From positions 1 through 54,059 of the forward strand of contig JAFUOZ010000035.1 in NCBI GenBank assembly GCA_017481565.1: a stretch of 54,059 nt of DNA. The letters are read 5' to 3'. Position 1 is the first letter of the stretch. Every line of letters starts with the position of its first letter. The position numbers were made by a program, and so were the translations under genes. Under the pieces are notes generated by a model. It was not told the DNA's origin. It ran no database searches and worked only from the letters and a program-made list of their open reading frames with translations. Source of the stretch: Oscillospiraceae bacterium. Its GTDB lineage: Bacteria; Bacillota; Clostridia; Oscillospirales; Ruminococcaceae. Below, in pieces: positions 8,378 to 15,992 of the stretch.

Positions 8378-8941
8378 TTATGCTGCTGTGGGCACAGGCT
8401 GTAAAGCTGTTCTTGTCTTTTTGCATTTTATGAAAAGAATAATTGACAAAATAACATCTAAGCAGGGAACAAAGGAACAGATACCTGTCAGTACAGCATC
8501 GGATTTTGTGATAACACCTTTTTTGCCTGCACTTGCCGCACTGCTTGCGGAATGGATACCCGATATCAGTCCTGTCAGAAGGCATACCATAAAAAGAAGT
8601 CCCGCCCTGATATGTGCATTTTCATCTGTTTCGGAAACAGATATATTATCAGCTATGCTGTTAATATAAAAAATATATGCAGGAATATGCAGCAGCTTTA
8701 TCAGAAGATTATGCTTTGCCGCATTATAGGGCTGAATGCTCCGTACATTGCTTATTGCAAGGCTTATGGTACATACAAGTGCTGTTATTATGCAGACAGG
8801 CACACCAACCGTAAATATATCGGAGAAAATTTCCGACATCTGCTCATTTTGCGCAGAACTTGCTCCATAAACTGCAAATAATACCAATACAAATATTATA
8901 TATGCATGCGGAAAAAGAATAAGTGCAATACTGCGTTTTAT
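8378..8941 (-). CDS. Membrane protein of unknown function with probable AUA start codon
   Basis: There are four hydrophobic segments: one near the N-terminus, two in the middle and one at the C-terminal end (ICSFVPCLDVILSIILF). No family is recognised. No ATG, GTG or well-placed TTG is available. A TTG at 8887 would start inside the first membrane helix and has no ribosome binding site. Reading further upstream in frame, a strong GGGAGGGG (8948-8955, minus) lies 8 nt from an ATA codon at 8939-8941. The protein from there is KRSIALILFPHAYIIFVLVL after the initiator, a normal positive N-terminus plus helix. I therefore place the start at the ATA and give a 187-aa product. The alternative is a gene damaged at its start codon. 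Confidence 0.55.
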   Translation of the reverse strand: MKRSIALILFPHAYIIFVLVLFAVYGASSAQNEQMSEIFSDIFTVGVPVCIITALVCTISLAISNVRSIQPYNAAKHNLLIKLLHIPAYIFYINSIADNISVSETDENAHIRAGLLFMVCLLTGLISGIHSASSAASAGKKGVITKSDAVLTGICSFVPCLDVILSIILFIKCKKTRTALQPVPTAA

Positions 8942-8984
8942 TTTTGACCCCTCCCAAATTACAGTGTTTGATTTATTGTTGTAC

Positions 8985-9215
8985 TGTGATGAAGTTGCGA
9001 TGACAAAAAAATGTCGCTAAGATTATGTCTGATAGAATGTCTCTGAAATTATGTCTGATAAAATGTCGATAAATTACGATGAATAAAATGCTTTGTTCTC
9101 CTTTGTCAGATTATAACGTCAATAATAATGCCGCATAAAATGTCAGATAAAAATACGTCAGATAATTCCGCCGATAATATATGCCGGATAAAATGTCTTT
9201 CCCGTTGTCGTAATC
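8985..9215. repeat. Cluster of degenerate GATAAAATGTC-like repeats (intergenic)
   Basis: This fills most of the 302-bp gap between the membrane gene and the second terD. About ten imperfect copies of a 12-14-bp unit close to TGATAAAATGTC occur in the same orientation, with irregular spacing of about 12-40 bp. I see no gene or clear promoter in the gap. Confidence 0.6.
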
Positions 9216-9243
9216 TTTAGTATAACAGAAGTGAGATAAATTC

Positions 9244-9828
9244 TTATCTTATATATGTGCCTGCAAATGCGGGAGTGATTGACGCTTCGGGAGCACCCTC
9301 GCCTATAGCGGAGAACTTCCATTCACCGTTTCTGCGGTAAACCTCGCCGAATACCATGGTACGCTGACCGTCAAAGCGCTTATCGGCAGAAAGCTCATAG
9401 CGGCACATTTCCTGATTTGTATCGCTGTCAACAAGACGTACAAAGGCATTCTTTACCTTTCCGAAATGCTGATTGCGCTTGTCACCCTGATAGATGCATA
9501 CACCAAGAACGATCTTGGAATAATTTTCGGGAATACGTGTAAGATCAATGGTCATCTGCTCGTCGTCGCCGTCGCCCGCACCTGTAAGGTTATCGCCAAG
9601 ATGCTTGATCGCACCTGTTTTATGAGTAAGATTAGCAAAATAAACTACGTCCTTGAAATCGTCGATTTTTCCGTCTTCTCCGCAGACCAGCGCAAAAGCG
9701 TCAAGGTCAAAGGCCTGCAGCTTTATAAGAGGAAGATCCCAGCCGAGACCGACCATAAGGTGCTTTAAAGCTCCTCCGTCACTTTTTGCAAGGCTGATCT
9801 TCTGTCCTTTTACGAGATTAATAGCCAT
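9244..9828 (-). CDS. TerD-family stress protein (second copy)
   Basis: 194 aa, the standard TerD length. The start MAINLVKGQKISLAK is diagnostic. The calcium-binding centre is [14 protein letters not shown] near residue 80, and the YQGDKRNQHFGKVKNAF segment and the AIGEG C-terminus follow the family pattern. TerD proteins bind Ca2+ and contribute to tellurite, phage and envelope stress resistance; the actual chemistry is not established. It is the third gene of a minus-strand operon (terD, AIM24, terD). It lies 20 nt after the AIM24 gene with an AGGAAAG ribosome binding site. The two TerD copies differ substantially, so this is not a recent duplication. Confidence 0.94.
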   Translation of the reverse strand: MAINLVKGQKISLAKSDGGALKHLMVGLGWDLPLIKLQAFDLDAFALVCGEDGKIDDFKDVVYFANLTHKTGAIKHLGDNLTGAGDGDDEQMTIDLTRIPENYSKIVLGVCIYQGDKRNQHFGKVKNAFVRLVDSDTNQEMCRYELSADKRFDGQRTMVFGEVYRRNGEWKFSAIGEGAPEASITPAFAGTYIR

Positions 9829-9848
9829 TGGTTTTTCTTTCCTTTACA

Positions 9849-10664
9849 TTAAGTTGAAACAGTTGTTGTGGGGTAGCTTGCACCCAGCATATCATATACT
9901 CTGATAGTGGGAGCCAGCCATACCTGACCTGTTCCTCTGTATACATTAACAAGACCCTCTCCGCTGACAGCAGAACCGATAAGCGTCTTTGCGGAACGCT
10001 CAACAGTAAAGTCAATACCGCCTGTTCTGAGTACGGCAAAGCTGCCGTCAACCTTAAGAGTATCATTTTCAAGCTCAATTATGTCTATCTCATTCATAGG
10101 AACAGCACATTCAAGTACACAAAGTCCAGGTCCTCTGAGAGAGATCTGGAAGATACCCTCGCCGCCTGCAACTGCAGATGAGATATTTCTCTGCATAAAG
10201 GGCTCAACGGAAACGCTGCCCTGTGCCGCAAAGAACATACCCTTGTCAACGATGATCTGCTCTCCTGCCTGAAGCTCCATTGTCATAAAATGACGGAAGG
10301 AGGGTTCAAGCACGATCATGCCCGTACCTCTGTATTCGGGACGTGCCGCCGCCTCGCCCGTAACAGCGCCTGAGAAAAGTCTGCCGAGAGCATTGCCGGG
10401 AGTGATTCCCGATACCATTTCAAGATTGCCCTTCATATAGCTGAGTGCGCCCGGCTCTACCTTTACACAGTCATTTGTAAGATATATTGCCACCTGTCTT
10501 GCCTTGATGTTCTTCTTTTCCATGAAATACATTCTCTCGGCGGAATAAATGCTTCTGCAGCCGTCGAGACGGTCATATTCCAGAATTTCTATCTTGCAGT
10601 TCTTGTTTACGCTGGTGTCGATAACACGGACATTTGACCTTGTACCTATTGCACTGTAATTCAT
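9849..10664 (-). CDS. AIM24-family protein
   Basis: 271 aa. It matches the bacterial AIM24 family (double-stranded beta-helix related to mitochondrial AIM24), with long runs of short beta strands. Recognisable pieces are YRGTGMIVLEPSFRHFMTME, the VDKGMFFAAQGSVSV block, and the C-terminal GEGLVNVYRGTGQVWLAPT. The first 60 residues form an extra N-terminal segment. AIM24 genes often sit beside terD genes; the role is unknown but presumed membrane or stress-associated. It lies between two terD genes on the minus strand, 30 nt after the first copy. CGGAGGA lies 9 nt before its ATG. Confidence 0.9.
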   Translation of the reverse strand: MNYSAIGTRSNVRVIDTSVNKNCKIEILEYDRLDGCRSIYSAERMYFMEKKNIKARQVAIYLTNDCVKVEPGALSYMKGNLEMVSGITPGNALGRLFSGAVTGEAAARPEYRGTGMIVLEPSFRHFMTMELQAGEQIIVDKGMFFAAQGSVSVEPFMQRNISSAVAGGEGIFQISLRGPGLCVLECAVPMNEIDIIELENDTLKVDGSFAVLRTGGIDFTVERSAKTLIGSAVSGEGLVNVYRGTGQVWLAPTIRVYDMLGASYPTTTVST

Positions 10665-10694
10665 TCTGATTATCCTCCGATGTTTACGCCGTTA

Positions 10695-11276
10695 TCAGCC
10701 CGCATTAAGACCGAAGTTTGCGCAGAGTGCTGCAAGACCGCCTGTGAAGCCGCTGCCGATAGCATTGAACTTCCACTCGCTGCCGTTACGGTAAAGCTCG
10801 CCTGCGATTACTGCTGTCTCGATAGAGAAATCTTCGGAAAGGTCATAGCGGATAAGCTCTGTGCCTGAGTTCTCATCAACAATGCGGATATATGCATTGG
10901 AAACCTGACCGAAGTTCTGGTTTCTCTTGTCTGCCTCATAGATAGTAACTGTGAAGTCGATCTTTTCAAGGTTTGCGGGAACTGCTGCAAGGTCGATAAG
11001 GATCTGCTCGTCATCGCCGTCGCCTGCGCCTGTCTTGTTATCGCCAAGGCTCTTTACGGAGCCGCTGGGATGAGTCTGATTGCCGTAGAATACGAAATCG
11101 GAATCGCCTGTTGCCTTGCCGCTTCCGTCAAGAAGGAATGCGGATGCGTCTAAGTCAAATTCTGAGCCGCCGTCATATTTATTTACGTCCCAGCCGAGAC
11201 CAACGAGAATTTTTGTGAGACCGGGGTTTGTTTTTGTGAGGTCGATCTTCTGACCCTTCTGTAAGCTGATTGCCAT
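10695..11276 (-). CDS. TerD-family stress protein (first copy)
   Basis: 193 aa, beginning [15 protein letters not shown]. The acidic Ca2+ site is [14 protein letters not shown] near residue 78. The [17 protein letters not shown] segment and the [13 protein letters not shown] strand are typical of TerD/TerE/TerZ. It is the first gene of the terD-AIM24-terD operon, driven by a consensus promoter at 11344-11372. The operon lacks terC, the TerC-like membrane partner, and the phosphoribosyl genes of large ter clusters, so this is a minimal module. GGAAG lies about 9 nt before the ATG. The likely role is envelope or oxidative stress tolerance, by family only. Confidence 0.94.
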   Translation of the reverse strand: MAISLQKGQKIDLTKTNPGLTKILVGLGWDVNKYDGGSEFDLDASAFLLDGSGKATGDSDFVFYGNQTHPSGSVKSLGDNKTGAGDGDDEQILIDLAAVPANLEKIDFTVTIYEADKRNQNFGQVSNAYIRIVDENSGTELIRYDLSEDFSIETAVIAGELYRNGSEWKFNAIGSGFTGGLAALCANFGLNAG

Positions 11277-11343
11277 AATAATTACTTCCTTTCATTTATA
11301 AAAAAATCTATATTTTTTTGTCATTCCTTATTGCTATAATTCG

Positions 11344-11372
11344 AGTATATCACCATTTTCCATTTATGTCAA
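11344..11372 (-). promoter_or_regulatory. Promoter of the terD operon
   Basis: On the minus strand, TTGACA (11372-11367), 17-nt spacer, TGATATACT with the -10 at 11349-11344. The leader is about 65 nt. Confidence 0.9.
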
Positions 11373-11445
11373 GAGTTTTAAGAGAAATTAAATTTAATTA
11401 ATCGTTTTCTTATGTTTTTAATCTGATTTTAAGAATTCTCTGAGA

Positions 11446-11480
11446 TAAAAAACAGCACCGCAGGGGGAAATGCGGTGCTG
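11446..11480 (-). terminator. Terminator of the HicB-type operon
   Basis: CAGCACCGCA (11453-11462) pairs with TGCGGTGCTG (11471-11480), followed on the minus strand by a T-run. Confidence 0.9.
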
Positions 11481-11496
11481 TATATATTATCCGATA

Positions 11497-11706
11497 TTAT
11501 GCAAAGGCAAGCTTTCCCTTGGGAACGGGTATCTCTCTTCCGAGAAGCTTGGCTGTTTCTATCCATTCACCCATAACAGTGTGAATGTTTTCAAGAGCGA
11601 GCAGCATAGATTCACCGTCAGCCATACAGCCTGCAAGCTCGGGAGCCTCGGCAATATAGCTGTTATCCTCTTCACTCCGGTAGATTATTATTTCGTATTT
11701 ATACAT
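11497..11706 (-). CDS. HicB-family antitoxin-like protein
   Basis: 69 aa. The sequence YKYEIIIYRSEEDNSYIAEA, followed by PELAGCMADG and ENI, is the partially degraded RNase H-like HicB fold that normally neutralises HicA mRNA interferases. No C-terminal DNA-binding domain (HTH or RHH) is present, so it is the short, single-domain form. No HicA is visible. The gene overlaps by 8 nt the 3' end of an upstream 94-codon gene, which therefore occupies the partner position. An AGTACTGACC stretch precedes the ATG with only a weak ribosome binding site (GGAGG sits further back at about 11 nt), consistent with coupled translation. Confidence 0.82.
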   Translation of the reverse strand: MYKYEIIIYRSEEDNSYIAEAPELAGCMADGESMLLALENIHTVMGEWIETAKLLGREIPVPKGKLAFA

Positions 11707-11983
11707 GGTCAGTACCTCCCATTCTGTATTTAAGTATAATATTCCGCACCTGTTTAACCTGATAGGGTTTTGCCTTGTTTCCTTTTGGCTGAATATTAAT
11801 AATTTCTTCTACATCATCTTTAGTATATATAAAGTAATCTCCGTTTATTCTTACCATAAATCCCAGCAGTGTCAATAATTTCTTTTCATTGTTGAGAATT
11901 TTATATGTATCGAATAAAAATGCATTGAGCTGCAGCACAGTCATGCGGTCTGTAAGATTATATGCAAGTTCTGTTGTACTCAT
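11699..11983 (-). CDS. Unknown 94-aa protein coupled to HicB-type gene
   Basis: The product starts MSTTELAYNLTDRMTVLQLN and ends ILKYRMGGTDHV. It contains a helical N-terminal part, a central FMVRINGDYFIYTKDDVEEI segment resembling a small wHTH or beta hairpin, and a basic C-terminus. I do not recognise a family. ATG 11983 is chosen because GAAAGG lies 7 nt upstream; the longer reading from 12058 would start inside the promoter. It is transcribed first and its stop overlaps the next start by 8 nt. This arrangement suggests a two-gene toxin-antitoxin-like unit, with this gene as candidate toxin or regulator. Function is inference. Confidence 0.6.
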   Translation of the reverse strand: MSTTELAYNLTDRMTVLQLNAFLFDTYKILNNEKKLLTLLGFMVRINGDYFIYTKDDVEEIINIQPKGNKAKPYQVKQVRNIILKYRMGGTDHV

Positions 11984-12058
11984 GGCAATACCTTTCAAAA
12001 CAAGTTTTTTATCAATAGTGTACTTATACATAAAGATTCGCTGTATTGCCATAATCAA

Positions 12059-12087
12059 AGTATATCATCATTTTTTTATTATGTCAA
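12059..12087 (-). promoter_or_regulatory. Promoter of the HicB-type operon
   Basis: Minus strand: TTGACA (12087-12082), 17-nt spacer, TGATATACT with the -10 at 12064-12059. It points away from the SDR gene terminator. Confidence 0.88.
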
Positions 12088-12179
12088 CAATTTTGAGATA
12101 AATCTCAATAATCACATGAAATAATCAAACGTCAAATCCAGCCTTGACAATAATTGAAAATAAGAATTATATGCTGTCA

Positions 12180-12215
12180 CAAATAAAGCACCGTACCGAT
12201 CGGGTATGGTGCTTT
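12180..12215 (-). terminator. Terminator of the SDR gene
   Basis: AAAGCACCGTACC (12185-12197) pairs with GGTATGGTGCTTT (12203-12215). The minus-strand tail is TTTATTTG. Confidence 0.75.
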
Positions 12216-12243
12216 ATACTATATAATAAATTATTTACACAGA

Positions 12244-13002
12244 TCAGAACGATGTCCAGCCGCCGTCAACAGCAACTATCTGACCGCTTACATAGGACGA
12301 ATCGTCGCTTGCAAGATAAAGTGCGCAGTTGGCAATATCGGAGCCTGTGCCCGGTGCGGGAGACAAGCCCAGAACATTCTGTACTCTTGAATATCCGTCA
12401 CCCTCGGGAACGCCCATAGATGAAGCGATCTCTGTTGCGATGCCGCCGGGTGCGATACCGTTGGAGCGGATATTATCCTTTCTGTAGGTGTGGGCAACGT
12501 GTCTTATCATAGAGTCAACAGCTGCCTTTGATGCACAGTATACGATTCCTGCGCATGGGTGCTTTGCGCCTACCGAGGTAACGGTGATGATATTTCCGCC
12601 GTTACCCTGTGCAAGAAATACATTACACGCCTTTCTCATAGCGGCAAGCACACCATATACATTTATATCGAATACAGATTCAAATTTATCATCGCTGAAA
12701 TTAGCAGCGGAAGCCATGTTATCCATTACGCCTGCATTATTTACAAGCACGTCAAGCTTACCGAATTCGGCAACTGCCTTGTCGATCATGCCCTCGCATA
12801 CTTCATTTTTTGAAATGTCTCCTGTATAGGCAACGATCCTGCCGGGAGCGTCCTTCAATTCCGCTTCAAGCTCGGCAAGTCTGTCGGCACGTCTTGCAAC
12901 TGCCACAACATCAGCGCCCTCCTGTACAAAAAGACGGACGATATCTCTTCCCATACCGGATGATGCACCTGTTACAACGATTGATTTGTTTTTGAGTTTC
13001 AT
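12244..13002 (-). CDS. Short-chain dehydrogenase/reductase (FabG-like)
   Basis: 252 aa, the classical SDR length. The Rossmann motif TGASSGMG is at residues 12-19, NNAG near 88, the catalytic Ser in TVTSVG near 142, and Tyr/Lys in YCASK near 154-158. The C-terminus SGQIVAVDGGWTSF is the standard SDR end. It should reduce a carbonyl or oxidise an alcohol with NAD(P)H. The substrate is not predictable from sequence; FabG, sugar or steroid dehydrogenases all fit. It is monocistronic, with GGAGGA 8 nt before ATG. The promoter overlaps a perfect palindrome (13069-13082), suggesting a dedicated repressor. Confidence 0.9.
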   Translation of the reverse strand: MKLKNKSIVVTGASSGMGRDIVRLFVQEGADVVAVARRADRLAELEAELKDAPGRIVAYTGDISKNEVCEGMIDKAVAEFGKLDVLVNNAGVMDNMASAANFSDDKFESVFDINVYGVLAAMRKACNVFLAQGNGGNIITVTSVGAKHPCAGIVYCASKAAVDSMIRHVAHTYRKDNIRSNGIAPGGIATEIASSMGVPEGDGYSRVQNVLGLSPAPGTGSDIANCALYLASDDSSYVSGQIVAVDGGWTSF

Positions 13003-13068
13003 TGGTTTATTCCTCCTGTGATATTATCCGACCCTGCGGAATTTTTTATACGGATATATTTGTTTTAT

Positions 13069-13109
13069 ATCCATATATGGATTATAGCACAATCAATCAA
13101 CGTTGTCAA
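13069..13109 (-). promoter_or_regulatory. SDR promoter with overlapping palindromic operator
   Basis: Minus strand: TTGACA (13109-13104), 17-nt spacer, TGCTATAAT (-10 at 13086-13081). The perfect palindrome ATCCATATATGGAT at 13069-13082 overlaps the -10 and start site, a typical repressor position. A related half (CGGATATA) lies at 13051-13058. Confidence 0.75.
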
Positions 13110-13268
13110 CATTTTAACAATCGAATTGTGTAATATGACATATATCGAAAATATTTTAATCACAAAGAATATAATTCAAAGAAAATATTATTATACGTCC
13201 GATTGTTTAAGAAATGTTAAAATTGCTTTTTGTGGATTATTTACAAATCGGATCTTATGACTATATGC

Positions 13269-13415
13269 TTAATCATCGTCCCAAAAGTCATCATCAGTGT
13301 CAGATTCATTTTCATCATCTTCAAAGAAAAGGTCATACGCAAAAAGCTTTTCGGACAGATCGGTCTCTCCGTTACCGTCAAGGTCAAAAATTTCATCATC
13401 AAATAAATCAAACAT
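13269..13415 (-). CDS. 48-aa acidic EF-hand microprotein
   Basis: 48 codons, starting MFDLFDDEIFDLDGNG. Residues 11-22 (DLDGNGETDLSE) are a textbook EF-hand calcium loop with ligands D1, D3, N5, the E7 backbone, D9 and E12, and Gly at position 6. It is flanked by short helices LFDDEIF and LFAYDLFFE. The tail after residue 32 is almost entirely Asp/Glu and ends with WDDD. The ribosome binding site ACGGAGGTG lies 6-8 nt before ATG 13415, and an extended -10 (TGCTATAAT at 13455-13447) lies upstream. The gene stands alone. No partner is known; Ca2+ buffering or sensing is inferred from the loop. The coding call rests on the ribosome binding site, the promoter-like -10 and the perfect motif. Confidence 0.75.
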   Translation of the reverse strand: MFDLFDDEIFDLDGNGETDLSEKLFAYDLFFEDDENESDTDDDFWDDD

Positions 13416-13584
13416 AAGATACACCTCCGTTTTTTATTGTATATCCATTATAGCATACAAGGTGTGTAAAAATACGGACAGCATTGAAAATAATGCAGTT
13501 TGTTGACAGCATTTGTATATAACCATGTACTTTCTGTGTTTTATTATATTTTTCCGACAAAACAAAAAAATCTGAAAAAACCTC

Positions 13585-13613
13585 TTGACAAGTGACGATA
13601 AATGTGTTATATT
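13585..13613 (+). promoter_or_regulatory. Promoter of the trpBA T-box transcript
   Basis: TTGACA at 13585-13590, 17-nt spacer, TGTTATATT with the -10 at 13608-13613. Confidence 0.88.
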
Positions 13614-13620
13614 GTTATAA

Positions 13621-13970
13621 ATTAAATATTTTTATTAAATCCTGTGAGCAAAAGCAAGTAGCTGATATGTCGGCGGTACAGAGAGTCCTGCATGGTGGAA
13701 ATGGACACGTACGGTTTCGGTGAATGGGTTTGTGAGGAGCCGGATGAATTGCATTTATATGCATAGTATTCCGAGCCGTGTTTCCTGCGTTAGTGTGAAA
13801 GGGTATTGATGCGTGAGCTGCGTACTTTCTATTTACGTAACCGCTGTCAGTATCTGATAAGGCGGATTTTTTATATCCTGTGAAAAAAGGATATATCCGT
13901 AAATTTCGGGTGGCACCGTGAGTAATTTCGCCCCGAATGATTTTCAAATGAAGATCATTCGGGTTTTTTA
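13621..13970 (+). ncRNA. Tryptophan T-box riboswitch
   Basis: A leader of about 350 nt precedes trpB. The stem I landmarks are an AGAGAG motif at about 13680-13685 and a GGTGGAA distal loop near 13694-13700. The specifier region GAATGGGTTTG has the codon TGG (Trp) at 13725-13727. The T-box proper, GGGTGGCACCGTG, is at 13908-13920. Its UGGC pairs with the GCCA 3' end of tRNA-Trp, whose discriminator is G. The terminator stem CCCGAATGAT / ATCATTCGGG plus T-run is at 13932-13969. Uncharged tRNA-Trp should favour the antiterminator and turn on trpBA. Confidence 0.93.
13931..13969 (+). terminator. T-box controlled terminator
   Basis: Intrinsic terminator of the trp leader: a 10-bp GC-containing stem followed by TTTTTT. 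Its 5' arm overlaps the 3' side of the antiterminator (GCCCCGAA). Confidence 0.92.
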
Positions 13971-13999
13971 GTTTATAAACAAAGAAATGAGGTATTATT

Positions 14000-15187
14000 A
14001 TGTCAAAGATCGGAAGATTCGGAGAATTCGGCGGACAGTATGTTCCCGAAACGGTTATGAATGCAGTACATGAATTAGAGGAAGCATATAATAAATATAA
14101 GGACGATCCTCAGTTCAAGGCTGAGCTTACTCAGCTTTACAAGGACTATGCAGGCAGACCCTCTATGCTCTATTATGCAGAAAAAATGACAGAGGACTTA
14201 GGCGGCTGCAAGGTTTATCTTAAGAGAGAGGACCTTAATCATACAGGCTCGCATAAGATAAATAATGTTCTCGGTCAGCTTCTTCTTGCAAAGAAAATGG
14301 GCAAGAAAAGGATCATCGCTGAGACAGGTGCAGGTCAGCACGGCGTTGCTACCGCTACAGTATGCGCTCTTATGGGACTTGAATGCTGCGTATATATGGG
14401 CAGTACAGATGTTGAAAGACAGTCCCTCAATGTATACAGAATGAGACTTTTAGGCTCGGACGTTGTTTCCGTTGACAGCGGCACAGGTACTCTTAAGGAC
14501 GCTATCAATGAAGCTTTTCACGATTGGGCAGCAAATATCGAAAATACATACTACTGCATAGGCTCTGTTATGGGACCCTATCCTTATCCTCAGATGGTAC
14601 GTGATTTCCAGAAGATAATCAGTGAGGAGATGCGCGCTCAGATGATGGAAAAGGAAGGAAAGCTCCCTGACTGTGTTGTTGCCTGTGTAGGCGGCGGTTC
14701 AAATGCTATGGGCGCCTTCTATGACTTTATCGGCGATGAGCAGGTTCGTCTCGTAGGTGCGGAAGCAGGCGGCTTAGGTGCTGATACAGATGAAACAGCC
14801 GCTACTATTACAAAGGGCTCAACAGGAATTTTCCACGGAATGAAGTCTATCTTCCTTCAGGACGAATTCGGTCAGATAGCTCCCGTTTATTCTATCTCGG
14901 CAGGACTTGACTACCCCGGTGTAGGTCCTGAGCATGCAGATCTCCACACAAGAGGCCGTGCGGATTATGTAAGCATCACCGATGAAGAGGCAGTATGTGC
15001 CTTTGAATATCTTTCAAAGACAGAGGGTATTATCCCTGCCATTGAATCCGCTCATGCTGTTGCTGCTGCTCTTAAGATAATACCCACTATGAGCAAGGAT
15101 CAGATCATGGTAATAAACATTTCGGGCAGAGGCGACAAGGACGTTTATCAGGTTGCCCGTTACAGAGGCGTTGAGGTACAGAACTGA
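14000..15187 (+). CDS. trpB: Tryptophan synthase beta chain
   Basis: 395 aa, standard TrpB1. It has the start [14 protein letters not shown], the PLP-binding lysine in HTGSHKINN (Lys86), ETGAGQHG, the phosphate-cup GGGSNAMG near 228, and the catalytic Glu in GAEAGG. It condenses indole with L-serine to L-tryptophan. It is the first gene after a Trp T-box, with GAGGT before ATG 14000, and is followed after 21 nt by trpA. No trpE, G, D, C or F genes are near, so the operon is only the last step. This would also allow salvage of external indole. Confidence 0.97.
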   Translation: MSKIGRFGEFGGQYVPETVMNAVHELEEAYNKYKDDPQFKAELTQLYKDYAGRPSMLYYAEKMTEDLGGCKVYLKREDLNHTGSHKINNVLGQLLLAKKMGKKRIIAETGAGQHGVATATVCALMGLECCVYMGSTDVERQSLNVYRMRLLGSDVVSVDSGTGTLKDAINEAFHDWAANIENTYYCIGSVMGPYPYPQMVRDFQKIISEEMRAQMMEKEGKLPDCVVACVGGGSNAMGAFYDFIGDEQVRLVGAEAGGLGADTDETAATITKGSTGIFHGMKSIFLQDEFGQIAPVYSISAGLDYPGVGPEHADLHTRGRADYVSITDEEAVCAFEYLSKTEGIIPAIESAHAVAAALKIIPTMSKDQIMVINISGRGDKDVYQVARYRGVEVQN

Positions 15188-15208
15188 TACAGAAAGGAAG
15201 ATAATACA

Positions 15209-15979
15209 ATGAACAGAATAGATAAATGCTTTGAAGAGCTTAAGGCACAGGGCAGAAAGGCTCTTATCACCTTTGTTACAGCAGGAGATCCAGATCTTGA
15301 GACCACAGAAAAGGCTGTTCTTGAAATGTTTGACAAGGGCGCTGATATAGTTGAGCTGGGCGTTCCCTTTTCCGACCCTGTAGCAGAGGGCGAATCTATC
15401 CAGAGAGCGTCTATCCGCTCACTTTCGGGCGGTACAAATCTTGTAAAGATACTTGATATGATTAAGAATATCCGTACAAAGACCGACAAGCCCTTAGTGC
15501 TTATGATGTATATCAACACTATTTTCGTATACGGCACAGAGAAGTTCTTTACACAGTGTGCAGAATACGGAATTGACGGAGTTATCATGCCTGACCTTCC
15601 CTATGAGGAGCGTGACGAGGTTCTTGAATATGCGGACAGACACGGGGTATATACTATTAATATACTTGCGCCTGCATCTCACGGCAGAATAAAGAAGATT
15701 GCTTCCGACAGCAAGGGCTTTATCTACAGCGTACTTCCTGCAGGAAACGATGCTGACAGCTGCGGCTATGAGGATTTTTTAAATACGATAAAGGAAAATG
15801 CTTCCTGTCCCTTTGCGGCTGATTTTGCCGTATCCGATCCCGAACAGGCAGGAAAGATCGCCGCTCTCTGCGACGGTATGATAATCAGTCCCGCTGTGGT
15901 AGATATCATGGAAAAGCACGGCAGGGATTCTGTTCCCTTTATTGCCGAATATACAGCAGCTTTAAGAAAGGCACTGTAA
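15209..15979 (+). CDS. trpA: Tryptophan synthase alpha chain, divergent active site
   Basis: 256 aa, full-length TIM barrel. Glu49 is conserved (IVELGVPFSDP), but Asp60 is Glu (PVAEGESIQ). The loop 6 GVTG motif (Thr183/Gly184 of the enteric enzyme) is replaced by SVLPAGNDADSCGYEDF. The FGIS phosphate-loop strand reads DFAVS. The GSAIV phosphate loop reads SPAVV. So the residues that grip indole-glycerol phosphate are largely substituted. The canonical role is to release indole and pass it to TrpB. Here cleavage may be weak, altered, or replaced by a structural or allosteric role. The frame is intact and there is no sign of a frameshift. AAAGGAAG precedes ATG 15209. Numbering follows the enteric protein by eye alignment. 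Confidence 0.88.
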   Translation: MNRIDKCFEELKAQGRKALITFVTAGDPDLETTEKAVLEMFDKGADIVELGVPFSDPVAEGESIQRASIRSLSGGTNLVKILDMIKNIRTKTDKPLVLMMYINTIFVYGTEKFFTQCAEYGIDGVIMPDLPYEERDEVLEYADRHGVYTINILAPASHGRIKKIASDSKGFIYSVLPAGNDADSCGYEDFLNTIKENASCPFAADFAVSDPEQAGKIAALCDGMIISPAVVDIMEKHGRDSVPFIAEYTAALRKAL

Positions 15980-15992
15980 CAGGTGTTATGTT

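Noticed and set aside
13018..13260. 80-codon open frame on the + strand between the SDR gene and the microprotein
   Set aside because: AT-rich, lies over the SDR promoter and operator, has no ribosome binding site and no family likeness.
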